The notes: generated from the letters alone by a model not told the origin. 64,000 nucleotides of DNA from Massilia solisilvae (GCF_024753215.1 NZ_JANUGV010000001.1:1674001-1738000); one strand, 5' to 3'; shown: positions 1 to 9,941, numbered from the stretch's first letter. Made by a program: numbers and translations.

Positions 1-1
1 A

Positions 2-43
2 TCGGTGGCGCCGCAGCAGGGGCAGCAAGCGCAGGCCGAGTAA
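2..43 (+). CDS. 3' end of an unidentified gene (partial)
   Basis: The first bases read in one frame as a Gln/Ala-rich tail (SVAPQQGQQAQAE) followed by TAA at 41-43. A hairpin with arms GCGGGC/GCCCGC at 54-70 lies just downstream and may end the transcript, although no T-run follows. A Gln/Ala-rich tail is common at disordered C-termini. Too little is present to name the protein, and the frame choice rests on the stop position alone. Confidence 0.3.
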   Translation, partial: SVAPQQGQQAQAE

Positions 44-79
44 GAAGGCGGGTGCGGGCTTCTGGCCCGCAGGCGGTAG

Positions 80-160
80 TTGAACGCGTAGGCAGGAGAC
101 CTGCCCACCCTACCGGTTGCCGCCTTCCGTAGGGTAGGCAGATTCGGTCAACGCGTTCAA
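80..160. repeat. Intergenic palindromic repeat, family A, copy 1
   Basis: Two inverted halves face each other. The left half reads TTGAACGCGT, then GGCAGG and CTGCCCACCCTAC. The right half reads GTAGGGTAGGCAG, then ACGCGTTCAA. The same unit recurs at 14912-15042 and 57659-57741, always between genes. Each half is itself a small hairpin, so the DNA or RNA could fold as a cruciform or double hairpin. It looks like a REP/MITE-type element and may also act as a terminator for the genes on either side. Confidence 0.75.
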
Positions 161-182
161 TCAGCCTCGCCGAGGCGCCGCC

Positions 183-1835
183 TCAAACCGTTTCCCATTC
201 CTCTGCCTGCAGCGCCAGGCGCGGAGCGGTTGCCGGCTGCTCCACGCTCAGATTGCGCTGCGCCTGGCCCCCTTGCGCGTCGATCCGGAACACCTTCACC
301 AGTTCGGCCAGCTTGGCTGCCTGTTCCTGCATCGCTTCGGCCGCGGCTGCGGCTTCCTCGACCAGCGAGGCATTCTGCTGCGTGGTCTGGTCCATCTGCG
401 CGATGGCCTGGTTGACCTGCTCGATGCCGGACGTCTGCTCGTAGCTGGCAGTCGTGATCTCGCCCATGATGGCGGTCACGCGCTCGACGCTGGTCACGAC
501 CTCGTGCATCGTTGCGCCGGCCTGGTCCACCAGCCTGGTGCCGGCTTCCACCTTGCCCACCGAGTCGTCGATCAGTTGCTTGATTTCCTTGGCGGCCGCT
601 GCCGAGCGTTGCGCGAGCGTGCGCACTTCGCCTGCCACGACCGCAAAGCCGCGGCCCTGTTCACCGGCGCGCGCCGCTTCCACGGCCGCGTTCAGGGCCA
701 GGATGTTGGTCTGGAATGCGATGCCGTCGATCACCCCGATGATGTCCACGATCTTGCGTGCCGACGTGTTGATCGAGCCCATGGTCTCCACCACCTGGCC
801 CACCACCGCGCCGCCCTTGGTCGCCACGGCCGATGCGCTGCCCGCCAGCATGTTGGCTTGCTGGGCGTTGTCGGCGTTCTGCTTCACGGTCGAGGTCAGT
901 TCCTCCATCGACGAGGCGGTCTCCTCGAGCGAGCTGGCCTGTTCCTCGGTGCGCGACGACAGGTCCAGGTTACCCGCGGCGATCTGGGCCGAGACGGACG
1001 CAATCGCGTCGGTGCCGCTGCGTACCTGCCCGACGATGGCCGCGAGGCTGTCGCGCATGCTCTTCATGGCGAACAGCAGGCTGCTGTTGTCGCCGGGCCG
1101 CAGGGTGATCTCGGTCACCAGGTCGCCCGCGGCAATGCGTTCGGCGATGGCCGCCGCATGTGCCGGTTCGCCGCCCAGCTGGCGCGTCAGCAGGCGCGTC
1201 ATGGTGACGCCCATGATGATGCCGGCGCCCAGCCCGCACAGCACCAGCACCAGCATCGTGGTGCGGCTGGTGGCGTACAGGTCGGCACTGGCCTGGGCCA
1301 CGCGCGCGGCGTTGGTCTCCTTCAGCCGGCTCAGTTCGCCCAAGGTTTCGGTCACGGGAGCCAGCGTGGTCGAATAGGTGCCAAACAGGAAGGCGATGGT
1401 GTCGCCGCCTGTCTGCAGCGGCTCGGCGCGGATGCGCTTGACCAGTTCATCGGCCAGCGGCAGGTAGGCCTGCAGCTGGTTGTCCAGCCCCCCGAGCAGT
1501 GCCTTGCCACGCTCGGTGACGAACAGCGGCCGGGCCTGCGCCAGGTTCTGCTGCAGCAGGTCGCGTTGCTTCTGTGCATCCTCGAGGTATTGGCTGCGCA
1601 GCTGCTCGGTCGGCGCCAGCAGCGCATTGCGCAGCGCGCGCCCCAGGTTGGTCAGGCTCAGGTTGGCGTCCTTGATCCTTGATACGCCCACCAGTTCCTG
1701 TTTGTAGATGACTTCGGATTGCTCGTTGATCTTGCCCATGTTGCGAATACCGATGCCGGCAACCACGGCGCCAACCAGGGCGACGACGACGAAACCAAAC
1801 AGCAGTCTGGTGCTGATCTTCACATCTTTGAACAA
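183..1835 (-). CDS. Methyl-accepting chemotaxis protein
   Basis: Inner-membrane chemoreceptor that would control the CheA kinase. With a TTG start at 1835 it is 550 residues: TM1 about 11-30, a periplasmic four-helix-bundle ligand region, TM2 about 192-214, a HAMP segment, and a long cytoplasmic signalling coiled coil with the hairpin tip motif around [20 protein letters not shown]. The TTG is chosen because GGAG sits six bases upstream and places the basic cap FKDVKIS directly before TM1; the frame stays open for 48 codons upstream but gives a poor N-terminus. The C-terminus EWETV resembles the NWETF-type pentapeptide that tethers CheR/CheB. No che genes are nearby, so it is an orphan receptor. 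Ligand unknown. Confidence 0.93.
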   Translation of the reverse strand: MFKDVKISTRLLFGFVVVALVGAVVAGIGIRNMGKINEQSEVIYKQELVGVSRIKDANLSLTNLGRALRNALLAPTEQLRSQYLEDAQKQRDLLQQNLAQARPLFVTERGKALLGGLDNQLQAYLPLADELVKRIRAEPLQTGGDTIAFLFGTYSTTLAPVTETLGELSRLKETNAARVAQASADLYATSRTTMLVLVLCGLGAGIIMGVTMTRLLTRQLGGEPAHAAAIAERIAAGDLVTEITLRPGDNSSLLFAMKSMRDSLAAIVGQVRSGTDAIASVSAQIAAGNLDLSSRTEEQASSLEETASSMEELTSTVKQNADNAQQANMLAGSASAVATKGGAVVGQVVETMGSINTSARKIVDIIGVIDGIAFQTNILALNAAVEAARAGEQGRGFAVVAGEVRTLAQRSAAAAKEIKQLIDDSVGKVEAGTRLVDQAGATMHEVVTSVERVTAIMGEITTASYEQTSGIEQVNQAIAQMDQTTQQNASLVEEAAAAAEAMQEQAAKLAELVKVFRIDAQGGQAQRNLSVEQPATAPRLALQAEEWETV

Positions 1836-2084
1836 TTTTTTCTCCAGCAGAAAAGCAAACGGGTGTACCGGGGCGGCACGGCCGCGAAGCGAGCGCTTCG
1901 CCAAGTGCGATGAGGGATCGTCGTGGCGCAGCGCCGGGCGGCGCCGCGAATTCAACCAGGTCAAGAATACGGGGCTCACATTACGTTGTGCTTACGGCGC
2001 TGTCACACGCGCAACGGACCATGCAACACAGTTATGCAATTGTTCACGTGGCTGCCGCGCGCGCCCCGCGGCGCCGGGTGCGCT

Positions 2085-3473
2085 TCATGCCGCGGGCGCG
2101 ATATTCTGGTTCTGTCGGAACAGGTTGTGCGGGTCGTAGCGTTGCTTGATGGCCTTGAGCCGCGCATAGTTGCCGCCGTACGCGGCAGCGATGCGGCTGC
2201 CTTCGTCCTGGGTCATGAAGTTGATGTACACGCCGGTGCTGGCGTAGGGCGCGGTCTCGGCAAAGAAGGCGCGCGCCCAGCTGATGCAAGCATCGTCCTC
2301 GCCCGGCTCGGTCCAGCGGCCGTGCACGTTCATCACGTACAGCGCGTCGCGATGCGGGTAGGCGATGGCGTCGGCGGCCAGGCGCGATGCCTGCCCGCCG
2401 AGCAGGCCGAGAAAGATTTCCGTATGGGCCGACGGCAGCGCGCCGGCATGGCGCACCACGGTGTCGATGGCCTCGTCGCCCAGGTCGGCGAAGTTGTGCG
2501 ACTTCCAATAATTGCGTGCGCCCGGCGCCAGCAGCGGATCGAAGATGCGCTGCCAGGCCACGTAGGGCATTGCGCCGGCCATCTCGCCATGCGGGTTGCC
2601 GAATGCGCGCACCAGGTTCAGTTCCGCGCTCACTTCGTCCGGGGGCAGCGGCGAGAAGAATGCCATGACGACAACCTCGCTGCCGTGCACGTTCTCCGGC
2701 AGGAAGGGCAGGGGCGGGGCCTTGCGCAGCACGGCCCACACGCTGACGTCGTCGCCAAGCTGGGGCACCAGGTTGCGGTAGCGCGTCAGCACCTGGCGCG
2801 CCTGGTCGAACGGGAACACGATCAGCGCGGCAGTCACCAGCGGCCCGACCGCGTGCAGGGCGAACTCGAAAGTGGTGACGACGCCGAAATTGCCGCCGCC
2901 ACCGCGGATCGCCCAGAACAGGTCGGGGTGCTCGGTTGGGTTGGTGCGCAGCAGCTCGCCGCCGGCGGTGACGATCTCGGCCGACAGCAGGTTGTCGGCG
3001 CTGAGCCCGTACTTGCGGCTCAACCAGCCAAAGCCGCCGCCGAGCGTGAGCCCGGCCACCCCGGTCGTCGAGTTGATGCCCAGCGGCGTAGCCAGGCCAA
3101 ACGACTGCGTCTCGTGGTCGACGTCGGCCAGCAGCGCGCCGCCCTGCACGTAGGCACGCCGCGCGCTGCTGTCCACGTGCACGGCGCGCATGCGCGACAA
3201 ATCGATCACGAGCCCGCCGTCGCACAGCGCATTGCCTGCGATGTTGTGGCCGCCGCCGCGCACGGCCAGTCGGAAGCCGTTGTCGCGCGCAAAGGCCAAT
3301 GCGGCGCGCACGTCGGCGCTGTCGGCGCAGCGCACGATCAGCGCCGGGTGCTTGTCGATCATGGCGTTCCAGATCTGGCGCGCACTGTCGTAGCCGGCGT
3401 CGGTGCCTTGCAGCAGATCGCCGCGCAATTGCCCACGCAAGCCATCAATGGCAGTTTCCTGTAACGTGTTCAT
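2085..3473 (-). CDS. FAD-binding oxidoreductase, berberine-bridge-enzyme type
   Basis: Predicted flavoprotein oxidase or dehydrogenase of the BBE-like subgroup of the VAO/PCMH fold, 462 residues, typical for the family. The FAD-binding half carries RGGGHNIAGNA (about 72-82), with His76 positioned for 8-alpha-histidyl FAD attachment. The second attachment site, a Cys in plant and bicovalent bacterial members, is Ala here (GVAGLTLGGG, about 139-148), so a single covalent link is expected. The C-terminal BBE motif YDPHNLFRQNQNI is present. ATG at 3473 is chosen for the AGGAGG five bases upstream; the open frame continues further without a ribosome site. Substrate cannot be told; the family oxidises sugars, alkaloids and other alcohols. 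It stands alone. Confidence 0.88.
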   Translation of the reverse strand: MNTLQETAIDGLRGQLRGDLLQGTDAGYDSARQIWNAMIDKHPALIVRCADSADVRAALAFARDNGFRLAVRGGGHNIAGNALCDGGLVIDLSRMRAVHVDSSARRAYVQGGALLADVDHETQSFGLATPLGINSTTGVAGLTLGGGFGWLSRKYGLSADNLLSAEIVTAGGELLRTNPTEHPDLFWAIRGGGGNFGVVTTFEFALHAVGPLVTAALIVFPFDQARQVLTRYRNLVPQLGDDVSVWAVLRKAPPLPFLPENVHGSEVVVMAFFSPLPPDEVSAELNLVRAFGNPHGEMAGAMPYVAWQRIFDPLLAPGARNYWKSHNFADLGDEAIDTVVRHAGALPSAHTEIFLGLLGGQASRLAADAIAYPHRDALYVMNVHGRWTEPGEDDACISWARAFFAETAPYASTGVYINFMTQDEGSRIAAAYGGNYARLKAIKQRYDPHNLFRQNQNIAPAA

Positions 3474-3650
3474 CATCCCCTCCTGTGGCTGGCGCGCGTT
3501 TCGCACCAACGGTGCGACAGTATCGCGCTGCGCGCCACGCAATTCGATGCGCGGGCCTTCGGTACTGAGGCCCGAAGCGCCAACTTTGAGAGGGATCATG
3601 GATGCATGCGATGTTCGGACGGCCGCGCAACAGAATCGGCGGCCGGACGC

Positions 3651-3696
3651 AAAAAAGCCGGCGCGGGCAACCGTATTCCAGTGTGCCCGCGCCGGC
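3651..3696 (-). terminator. Rho-independent terminator of the KGG gene
   Basis: On the minus strand a perfect 13-bp stem (GCCGGCGCGGGCA and its complement, arms 3657-3669 and 3684-3696) with a 14-base loop is followed by a run of six T. It lies about 40 bp after the stop of the KGG-motif gene and is the clearest intrinsic terminator in the window. Confidence 0.85.
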
Positions 3697-3737
3697 GTTC
3701 TTCAGGCGTCCTCAACGGGCGCCGTCAGGGATGGCGA

Positions 3738-4076
3738 TCAGCGACGGCCGCCGTGGCCGCCGTTGTTGTTGCCGCCGCCTTGGTTGCCGGCATTGTTGCC
3801 GCCGCCCGAGCGCGAGCCCGAGTTGCTGCCGCTTTGCTGGTTGCCGTCGTTTTTGTGCGACTGGCGGCCGGCTTCGCGTGCTTCTTCCGAATTGAACTCG
3901 TGGGCGTGGCCCGAAGCGTGTGCTGCGCGGCCGCCTTCCGAAGCGATCTCACGCTGCTTTTGCGGATCCATTGAGGCAAAACCGCGGTTGCTGTTGCCGC
4001 CGCTCTGGTTGTTGCCGCCGTTACCACCCTGGTTGTTACCACCTTGGTTGTTACCGCCCTGGTTGTTCGATGCCAT
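3738..4076 (-). CDS. KGG-motif general stress protein
   Basis: Small hydrophilic protein of 112 residues. The centre (about 34-62) has the KGG/con-10 stress repeat: RGFASMDPQKQREIASEGG followed by RAAHASGHAHEF. Both ends are low-complexity Asn/Gly/Gln stretches, including NNQGG repeated at the N-terminus. Relatives are induced in stationary phase, desiccation or osmotic stress; molecular function is not established. The start has AAGGAG seven bases upstream and the gene has its own intrinsic terminator, so it is probably a highly expressed single-gene unit. Asn-rich composition and GGT/AAC codon use differ from neighbouring genes. Confidence 0.88.
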   Translation of the reverse strand: MASNNQGGNNQGGNNQGGNGGNNQSGGNSNRGFASMDPQKQREIASEGGRAAHASGHAHEFNSEEAREAGRQSHKNDGNQQSGSNSGSRSGGGNNAGNQGGGNNNGGHGGRR

Positions 4077-4254
4077 GATCGTTCTCCTTAATCGAATCGT
4101 TCGAATGGATTACTGCGTCCCCTGCCGGATCAGTGTCAACTGACAGGCCGATCGGGGAGAGGCGAGGCCATCTTAAGCGGGGCAAGGGTAGGACAGAATA
4201 GGACAGGGCAGGGCAGCCTTGTAGGATGAGTCCGGCTAACTTGCGCAGAGAAAT

Positions 4255-5361
4255 CTAATGCCTCATCGCACGGTCGGACACCGGCGCGACAGGCGCGGGG
4301 CCGGCGCGCGCGCCGATGTCGCCGGGCTGCCGGTCGAACACGCGCACGATCGACATGGGATGCGCGAACTGGATATGTTCCTGTTCGAAGCGCCGGTAGA
4401 GCGCCAGAAAGATTTCCTGTTGCGTGTCCAGGTGCGCGAACCAGTCCGGGCTGCGAAACACGTACACCACTTCGTAGTTGAGCGACCATTCGCCGTAGGA
4501 CATGAAGTGGCAATGCTCGAAGTCCACCGGATGGGCGCCGACGATGTCGCGGATGATGGCCGGCACCGCGCGCAGCTTTTCCTCCGGCGTGCCGTAGGCA
4601 ACGCGCACGGTGAAGGCAACGCGGCGCCGTTCCAGCCGCTTGTGGTTGTGGATGCGGCTCTTGAGCAGGTCGCCGTTGGAGAACACCACCTCCTCGCCGC
4701 CCAGGCCGCGCACGCGGGTGGTCTTCAGGCCGATGTGTTCGACCCAGCCGAGGACGTCGCCGACGATGATGAAGTCGCCCAGCTCGAACGGCTTGTCGAG
4801 CATGATCGACAGCGACGCGAACAGGTCGCCCAAAATGTTCTGCACCGCCAGCGCCACCGCGACGCCACCGATGCCCAGGCTGGCCACCAGGGTGGTGATG
4901 TTAAAGCCGAGATTGTCGAGCACCATCAGGAACGCGACGACCCACAGCGCCAGGCGCAGCACGAAGCACAGCACTGCGCTGGAGGCGCGCCGCCCGCCGT
5001 CGCCGGGCGCGCCGTTGCGATAGCGGTCGCGCCAGGCGCGCAGGCCGACGTCGCCCCACACTGCCGCTTGCAGCAGCAAGGCGGTGATCGCGATCCGGGT
5101 GAGGATCAGCGCCGGGTGCGCGCGGACCGCCAGGAACTGCGCGCCGATGTAGACGCTGACGGCCAGGATCGCGAACGCGTGGGTGGACGCCAGCACGGCG
5201 ACGACCAGGTCGTCCAGCCTGGACTCGGTGCGCCCGGCCAGCTTGCGCAGCCGACACAGCATGTAGTAGCGCAGCGCGTACAGCACCGTCATCGTGACGG
5301 CGCCGGCCAGCAGGGCGGCGCTCCAGCGTTCGATTGAATTACCCCACAACACAAAATCCAT
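4255..5361 (-). CDS. MscS-family mechanosensitive channel
   Basis: Inner-membrane channel expected to open on hypo-osmotic shock. With ATG at 5361 it has 368 residues: four hydrophobic segments in the first half, then the MscS pore helix and beta domain (GIGGVAVALAVQNILGD, then FELGDFIIV and the GLKTTRVRG segment). The extra N-terminal helices make it longer than E. coli MscS (286). GGGG lies five bases before the chosen ATG; an alternative ATG at 5397 has no ribosome site. The C-terminus ends in a short Ala/Pro/Arg tail. It lies next to the KGG stress gene on the same strand but 178 bp away. Confidence 0.88.
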   Translation of the reverse strand: MDFVLWGNSIERWSAALLAGAVTMTVLYALRYYMLCRLRKLAGRTESRLDDLVVAVLASTHAFAILAVSVYIGAQFLAVRAHPALILTRIAITALLLQAAVWGDVGLRAWRDRYRNGAPGDGGRRASSAVLCFVLRLALWVVAFLMVLDNLGFNITTLVASLGIGGVAVALAVQNILGDLFASLSIMLDKPFELGDFIIVGDVLGWVEHIGLKTTRVRGLGGEEVVFSNGDLLKSRIHNHKRLERRRVAFTVRVAYGTPEEKLRAVPAIIRDIVGAHPVDFEHCHFMSYGEWSLNYEVVYVFRSPDWFAHLDTQQEIFLALYRRFEQEHIQFAHPMSIVRVFDRQPGDIGARAGPAPVAPVSDRAMRH

Positions 5362-5495
5362 GCGGACCCCGACGGTGTCAGCCTTTTGAAGGGGCATAGT
5401 GTGCGGCGATCCCGCGGCCGGGGTGCGCACAATTGACATTCGGAAGGGCCGCGCATACATTGCCTTTAGTGCATCGAATATGCCAGCCGCGGGCC

Positions 5496-8400
5496 ATGAT
5501 TGCCGACATTCAAACAAGAATCTTGCTCGTCGACGACCAGCCTGCCAACCTGACCGTCCTGGCGACGGTCCTTGCCGACCTGGGACCGCAACTGGTGGCG
5601 GTCGATTCCGGCGAAAAGGCGCTGCGCGCATTGCTCGAGCACGAGTTCGCGCTGGTGCTGCTGGATCTGCGCATGCCCACCATGGACGGGTTCGAAACCG
5701 CGCGCCTGATCCGCGAACATCCGCGCACCCGCTCGGTGCCGATCATCTTCATGACCGCCGCCGAGGAGCCGGCGTTCCCGGTGGACGAAGCCTACGCGCT
5801 GGGCGCGGTCGACTACCTGACCAAGCCGGTCAACCCGGCGGTGCTGCGCGCCAAGGTCTCGGTGTTCGTCGACCTGTTCCGCAAGAACGCGGAACTGGCA
5901 CGCCTGATGACCCGGCAGCATCAGGACGCACTCAGGAAGCGCGACCAGCGCTTGCGCCTGATTCTCGACAATGTCCGCGACTACGCTTTCATCGGCACCG
6001 ACGTGGAGCGCCGCGTGACCGAATGGGAAGGCGGGGCAGCGGCGATCACCGGCTGGCGCGCGCAGGAGGCGATCGGGCGCAGCGCCGACATGTTGTTCGA
6101 CGCGCAGGAACGCCAGGCCGGGGCGCCGGAAGACGAAGCGCGCCGCGCGCTCGAGAACGGGAATGCCCAGGACCGGCGCTGGCACCTGCGGCGCGACGGC
6201 AGCCGGTTCTGGGCCGACGGCGTGATGGTGGCGCTACGCGACGAACGCGGCGGGCTGCGCGGCTTTGCCAAGATCCTGCGCGACGCCACCGCCGAGCGCC
6301 TGGCCGCCGAGCGGCTGGCGCAGAGCGAAAAGCAGCTGGGCGAGAGCATGGAGCGCTTCGCGCTGCTGCTCGAATCGGCGGGCGAGGCGATCATCGGCCT
6401 GGGCATGGACGGCACCTGCACCTTCATGAACGCGGCCGGCGCGGCCATGCTCGGCTACCGGCCGGGCGAGCTGCTGGACACCAACGTGCACGCCCGCATC
6501 CACCACCATCGCGAGGACGGCTCGCCCTATCCGCCGCAAGCGTGCCCGATCCTGGACGCGGTGCGCAACGAGCGCGTGCTGCGCGGCGAGGACGTGTTCT
6601 GGCGCACCGACGGCAGCATGGTGCCGGTGGCGTTCTCGGTGCACCCGATGATCGTGGGCGGGCGCGCCACCGGGGCGGTGCTCACGTTTACCGACATCAC
6701 GGGGCGCCGCCTAGCCGAGGCCGAGCGCGAGCGACTGAACCGCGAACTGCGCACCGCCAACGACCGGATGATCGACATCTTCTACCGCGCGCCGGCGTTC
6801 ATGGCGGTGATGCGCGGGCCGGAGCACGTGTTCGAGATGGTCAACGAGCGCTACCTCGCGCTGATCGGCGCGCGCGAGGTGATCGGGCGCCCGGTGCGCG
6901 CGGCGCTGCCCGAGGTGGAAGGCCAGGGCTTGTTCGAGCCGCTCGAGCAGGTGTACCGCACGGGCGAAGCCTACGAGGGCAGCAACGTGCGCATGCTGCT
7001 GCAGCCGGCCGGCGCCGGCGACCGGCTGGAGGAGCACTTCGTCGATTTCATTTACATGGCCCTGCGCGAGCCGGACGGCAGCATCGCCGGCGTGCTGGTG
7101 CATGGCGTGGACGTGAGCGAGCGCACCCGGGTCAACCTGCTGGCGGTCGGCCAGCGCGGCGCGCTCGAGCTGGCGGTGACCGATGCGCCGCTGGCGGACG
7201 TGCTGGACGTGCTGGCGCACACCGCCGAGGACTATGCCGGCGGCGCCGCGCTGGCGGCAGTGCAGCTGGCCGAGCCGGACGGCGTGCACCTGCGTCACGC
7301 GGCCGCGCCATCGCTGCCTGCACGCCTGCGCGAGGCGTTCGATCGCCTGCCGGTGGCGCCGCTGTCCGGCAGCAGCGGCGCGGCGGCCTGGCGCGCCGAG
7401 CCGGTGGTGAGCGCCGACATCGACACCGATCCGCTCTGGGAGTCCCTGCGCGAGGTGGCGCGCGAACACGGCCTGCGCGCCGCGCACTCGGTGCCGATCC
7501 TGGCGCCGTCGGGCGCGGTGCTGGGCACCTTCAGCTGGTACTTCCGCGAGCACGGCGAACGGCCTGCGCACGAAACCGAGGCGATGGCGCTGCTGGCCAA
7601 CACGGCGTCGCTGGTGCTCGGGCAGCGTCACGAGGCGCAGGAACGGCAGGCGGCCGAGGAGCGCTCGCGCAACATCCTGGAGAGCATGAGCGAAGGCTTC
7701 CTTGCGCTGGACCGCGAATGGCGCGTGACTTACGCGAACCGCGCGGCCGAGGAGGTGGCGCAGATGAGCCGCGAAGAGATGGCCGGCGCCGTGTTCTGGG
7801 AGCTGTTCCCGCACGTGCGCGGCACTGTGCGCGAGCAGGCCTACCGGCGCACGGCGGCCGAGCGGGTGCGCACGCGCATCGAGGCCTACCTCGACCCGCA
7901 CGGCCGCTGGTTCGAGATCAACAGCTTTCCCACGCCGGACGGCGGCATCGCGCTGTACTTTCGGGACGAAACCGAAAGGCGCCGGGCGGAAGAGGACATC
8001 CGGCGCCTGGCCGCGCTGGCCGACCAGTCGTCCGACTTCATCGGCCTGTTCACGCCGGACGCGGGCGGGATTTACCTCAACCCGGCCGGACGCGCGCTGG
8101 CCGGCCTGGCGCGCGACGCCAACATCGAGGCCTGGCGCCTGCTCGACTTCGTGGCGCAGGACAGCCGTGACTTCTTCCGGCACGAGGTGCTGACCGCACT
8201 GACCGGCCCCGCCGCCCAGTGGGAGGGCGAGCTGCGCTTTGCGCGCGCCGGCGGCGGCGGCACCTTCCCGGTCTATTTCAAGGGCTTCGTGGTGCGCGAT
8301 GCGGCTGGCCACCACCTCGGCATGGCCACCATCACGCGCGACATCACCGGCCAGAAGGCGGCCGAGGACGAGCTGCGGCGTGTCGCGGCGGACTTGTCCG

Positions 8401-9521
8401 AGGCCGACCACCGCAAGAGCGAGTTCCTGGCCACGCTCGCGCATGAGCTCAGGAATCCGCTGGCGCCGATCCGCACGGGCCTGGATCTGTTGCGCATTGG
8501 CGGCGGCAACGCGGAGACGGCCGAGCGCGTGCACGACATGATGGAGCGCCAGCTCGGGCACCTGATCCACCTGGTGGACGACCTGCTCGACATCGCCCGC
8601 ATCACGCGCGGCAAGATCGAGCTGAAGAAGGAGCCGGTGGACCTGCGCGCGGTCGTCGCCACCGCGCTCGAAACCAGCGCCGCCATGATCGAGGGCAGCG
8701 GGCACACGCTGTCGGTGCAGCTGCCCGACGAGCCCCTGATGCTGGCGGCCGACGTCACGCGGCTGGTGCAGGTGCTGTCCAACCTGCTCAACAACGCAGC
8801 CAAGTACACGCCCGCCGGCGGCCATGTCGGGCTCAAGGCCTGGCGCGAGGATGGGCAGGCGGTGATCGAGGTGTCCGACAGCGGCGTGGGCATTCCGCCG
8901 GAGGCGCTGGGCGCCGTGTTCGAGATGTTCACCCAGGTGCGCGGCAGCGTCGATCGTGCCCAGGGCGGGCTGGGCATCGGGCTGTCGCTGGTGCGCCGGC
9001 TGGTCGAGTTGCATGGCGGCCAGGTGAGCGCAGCCAGCGCCGGACGCGGCAAGGGCAGCACGTTCACGGTGCGCCTGCCGCTGCGCCAGGCACAGGCCGG
9101 CGCCGCCGGCGCGGCCGCGTCGCCGGCCGGCCACGAACGGGATGCGCGGCCGCTGCGGGTGCTGGTGGTGGACGACAACGCCGACGCCGCCGAGAGCCTG
9201 GCCGAACTGCTGGGGCTGTTGGGGCACACGGTGCGCGTCGCGCACGACGGTCCGCAGGGCTACCAGCTGGCCAGGGAGTTCCTGCCGGACCTGGTGTTCC
9301 TGGACATTGGCCTGCCCGGCATGTCCGGGCACGAAGTAGCGCGCGCGATCCGCCGCACCAGCGGCCTCGAGCACGTGGTGCTGATCGCGCTCACCGGCTG
9401 GGGCGCGGCGCGCGACATGGCGCGCTCGCACGAGGCGGGCTTTGACCAGCACCTGACCAAGCCGGTCAGCTTTGAAGCGCTGGAGCAGGCCTTTGCCGCG
9501 GCCTGGGAGGCGCGCCGGTGA
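5496..9521 (+). CDS. Hybrid histidine kinase REC-PAS(n)-GAF-PAS-HisKA-HATPase-REC
   Basis: Very large cytoplasmic sensor of 1341 residues with no membrane segment. Domains in order: N-terminal receiver (Asp13/Asp14, acceptor Asp57, TKP lysine about 107); three PAS-like modules (about 150-550); a GAF domain (about 570-710); two more PAS modules (about 720-960); HisKA with phospho-His at about 983 (LAHELRNPLAPI); HATPase with NNAAKYTP (N box), DSGVGIP (G1) and GGLGIGLSL (G2); C-terminal receiver with Asp1270 (FLDIGLPGMSG). The double receiver suggests an internal phosphorelay that is itself controlled by another kinase. Start ATG 5496 begins just before the first receiver strand; no strong ribosome site is visible. 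A NUDIX gene overlaps its stop codon. Paralogous to the kinase at 9942-12359. Confidence 0.92.
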   Translation: MIADIQTRILLVDDQPANLTVLATVLADLGPQLVAVDSGEKALRALLEHEFALVLLDLRMPTMDGFETARLIREHPRTRSVPIIFMTAAEEPAFPVDEAYALGAVDYLTKPVNPAVLRAKVSVFVDLFRKNAELARLMTRQHQDALRKRDQRLRLILDNVRDYAFIGTDVERRVTEWEGGAAAITGWRAQEAIGRSADMLFDAQERQAGAPEDEARRALENGNAQDRRWHLRRDGSRFWADGVMVALRDERGGLRGFAKILRDATAERLAAERLAQSEKQLGESMERFALLLESAGEAIIGLGMDGTCTFMNAAGAAMLGYRPGELLDTNVHARIHHHREDGSPYPPQACPILDAVRNERVLRGEDVFWRTDGSMVPVAFSVHPMIVGGRATGAVLTFTDITGRRLAEAERERLNRELRTANDRMIDIFYRAPAFMAVMRGPEHVFEMVNERYLALIGAREVIGRPVRAALPEVEGQGLFEPLEQVYRTGEAYEGSNVRMLLQPAGAGDRLEEHFVDFIYMALREPDGSIAGVLVHGVDVSERTRVNLLAVGQRGALELAVTDAPLADVLDVLAHTAEDYAGGAALAAVQLAEPDGVHLRHAAAPSLPARLREAFDRLPVAPLSGSSGAAAWRAEPVVSADIDTDPLWESLREVAREHGLRAAHSVPILAPSGAVLGTFSWYFREHGERPAHETEAMALLANTASLVLGQRHEAQERQAAEERSRNILESMSEGFLALDREWRVTYANRAAEEVAQMSREEMAGAVFWELFPHVRGTVREQAYRRTAAERVRTRIEAYLDPHGRWFEINSFPTPDGGIALYFRDETERRRAEEDIRRLAALADQSSDFIGLFTPDAGGIYLNPAGRALAGLARDANIEAWRLLDFVAQDSRDFFRHEVLTALTGPAAQWEGELRFARAGGGGTFPVYFKGFVVRDAAGHHLGMATITRDITGQKAAEDELRRVAADLSEADHRKSEFLATLAHELRNPLAPIRTGLDLLRIGGGNAETAERVHDMMERQLGHLIHLVDDLLDIARITRGKIELKKEPVDLRAVVATALETSAAMIEGSGHTLSVQLPDEPLMLAADVTRLVQVLSNLLNNAAKYTPAGGHVGLKAWREDGQAVIEVSDSGVGIPPEALGAVFEMFTQVRGSVDRAQGGLGIGLSLVRRLVELHGGQVSAASAGRGKGSTFTVRLPLRQAQAGAAGAAASPAGHERDARPLRVLVVDDNADAAESLAELLGLLGHTVRVAHDGPQGYQLAREFLPDLVFLDIGLPGMSGHEVARAIRRTSGLEHVVLIALTGWGAARDMARSHEAGFDQHLTKPVSFEALEQAFAAAWEARR

Positions 9522-9940
9522 GCGCCGGCGTGTCGTGCGGCGTGCTGGTGGTGAGCCCGCGGCGCGAGCTGCTGCTGTGCCACGTCACGCACACCGCAAA
9601 ATGGGACATCCCCAAGGGCATGCGCGACGCGCACGAAAGCACGCTGGAGGCGGCCATGCGCGAGCTGTACGAGGAAGCCGGGATCGCGTTCGCGCCGGCG
9701 CGCTTCGAGGACCTGGGCGAGTTCGCCTACCGGCCGGCCAAGCGCCTGCACCTGTACAAGGTGGCGGCGCAGGACACGCTGGAGAGCCTGGAGCAACTGG
9801 CCTGCACCAGCTTCTTTCCGCACCGCGTCACCGGCAAGCCGACGCCGGAGGTCGATGCGTTCCGCTGGGCCGGGCGCGGCGAGATCGCGGCGCTGTGCTG
9901 GCCGCGCATGGCGCAGGTGCTGCTGTCGCTCGACTGGTAG
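9518..9940 (+). CDS. NUDIX hydrolase
   Basis: Protein of 140 residues with a complete Nudix box at 34-56, fitting G-x5-E-x7-REUxEExGU exactly. It would cleave a nucleoside diphosphate linked to another moiety with Mg2+ or Mn2+; the substrate is not predictable from sequence. The GTG start overlaps the TGA of the hybrid kinase (GTGA), so translation is very probably coupled. It ends one base before the stop of the convergent second kinase. Its position between two sensor kinases hints at nucleotide second-messenger or housekeeping hydrolysis tied to signalling, which is inference only. Confidence 0.9.
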   Translation: MSAGVSCGVLVVSPRRELLLCHVTHTAKWDIPKGMRDAHESTLEAAMRELYEEAGIAFAPARFEDLGEFAYRPAKRLHLYKVAAQDTLESLEQLACTSFFPHRVTGKPTPEVDAFRWAGRGEIAALCWPRMAQVLLSLDW

Positions 9941-9941
9941 T

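Noticed and set aside
6711..9452. 913-residue open frame antisense to the hybrid kinase
   Set aside because: Shadow of the kinase reading frame; low-complexity His/Gln/Arg product with no recognisable domain.
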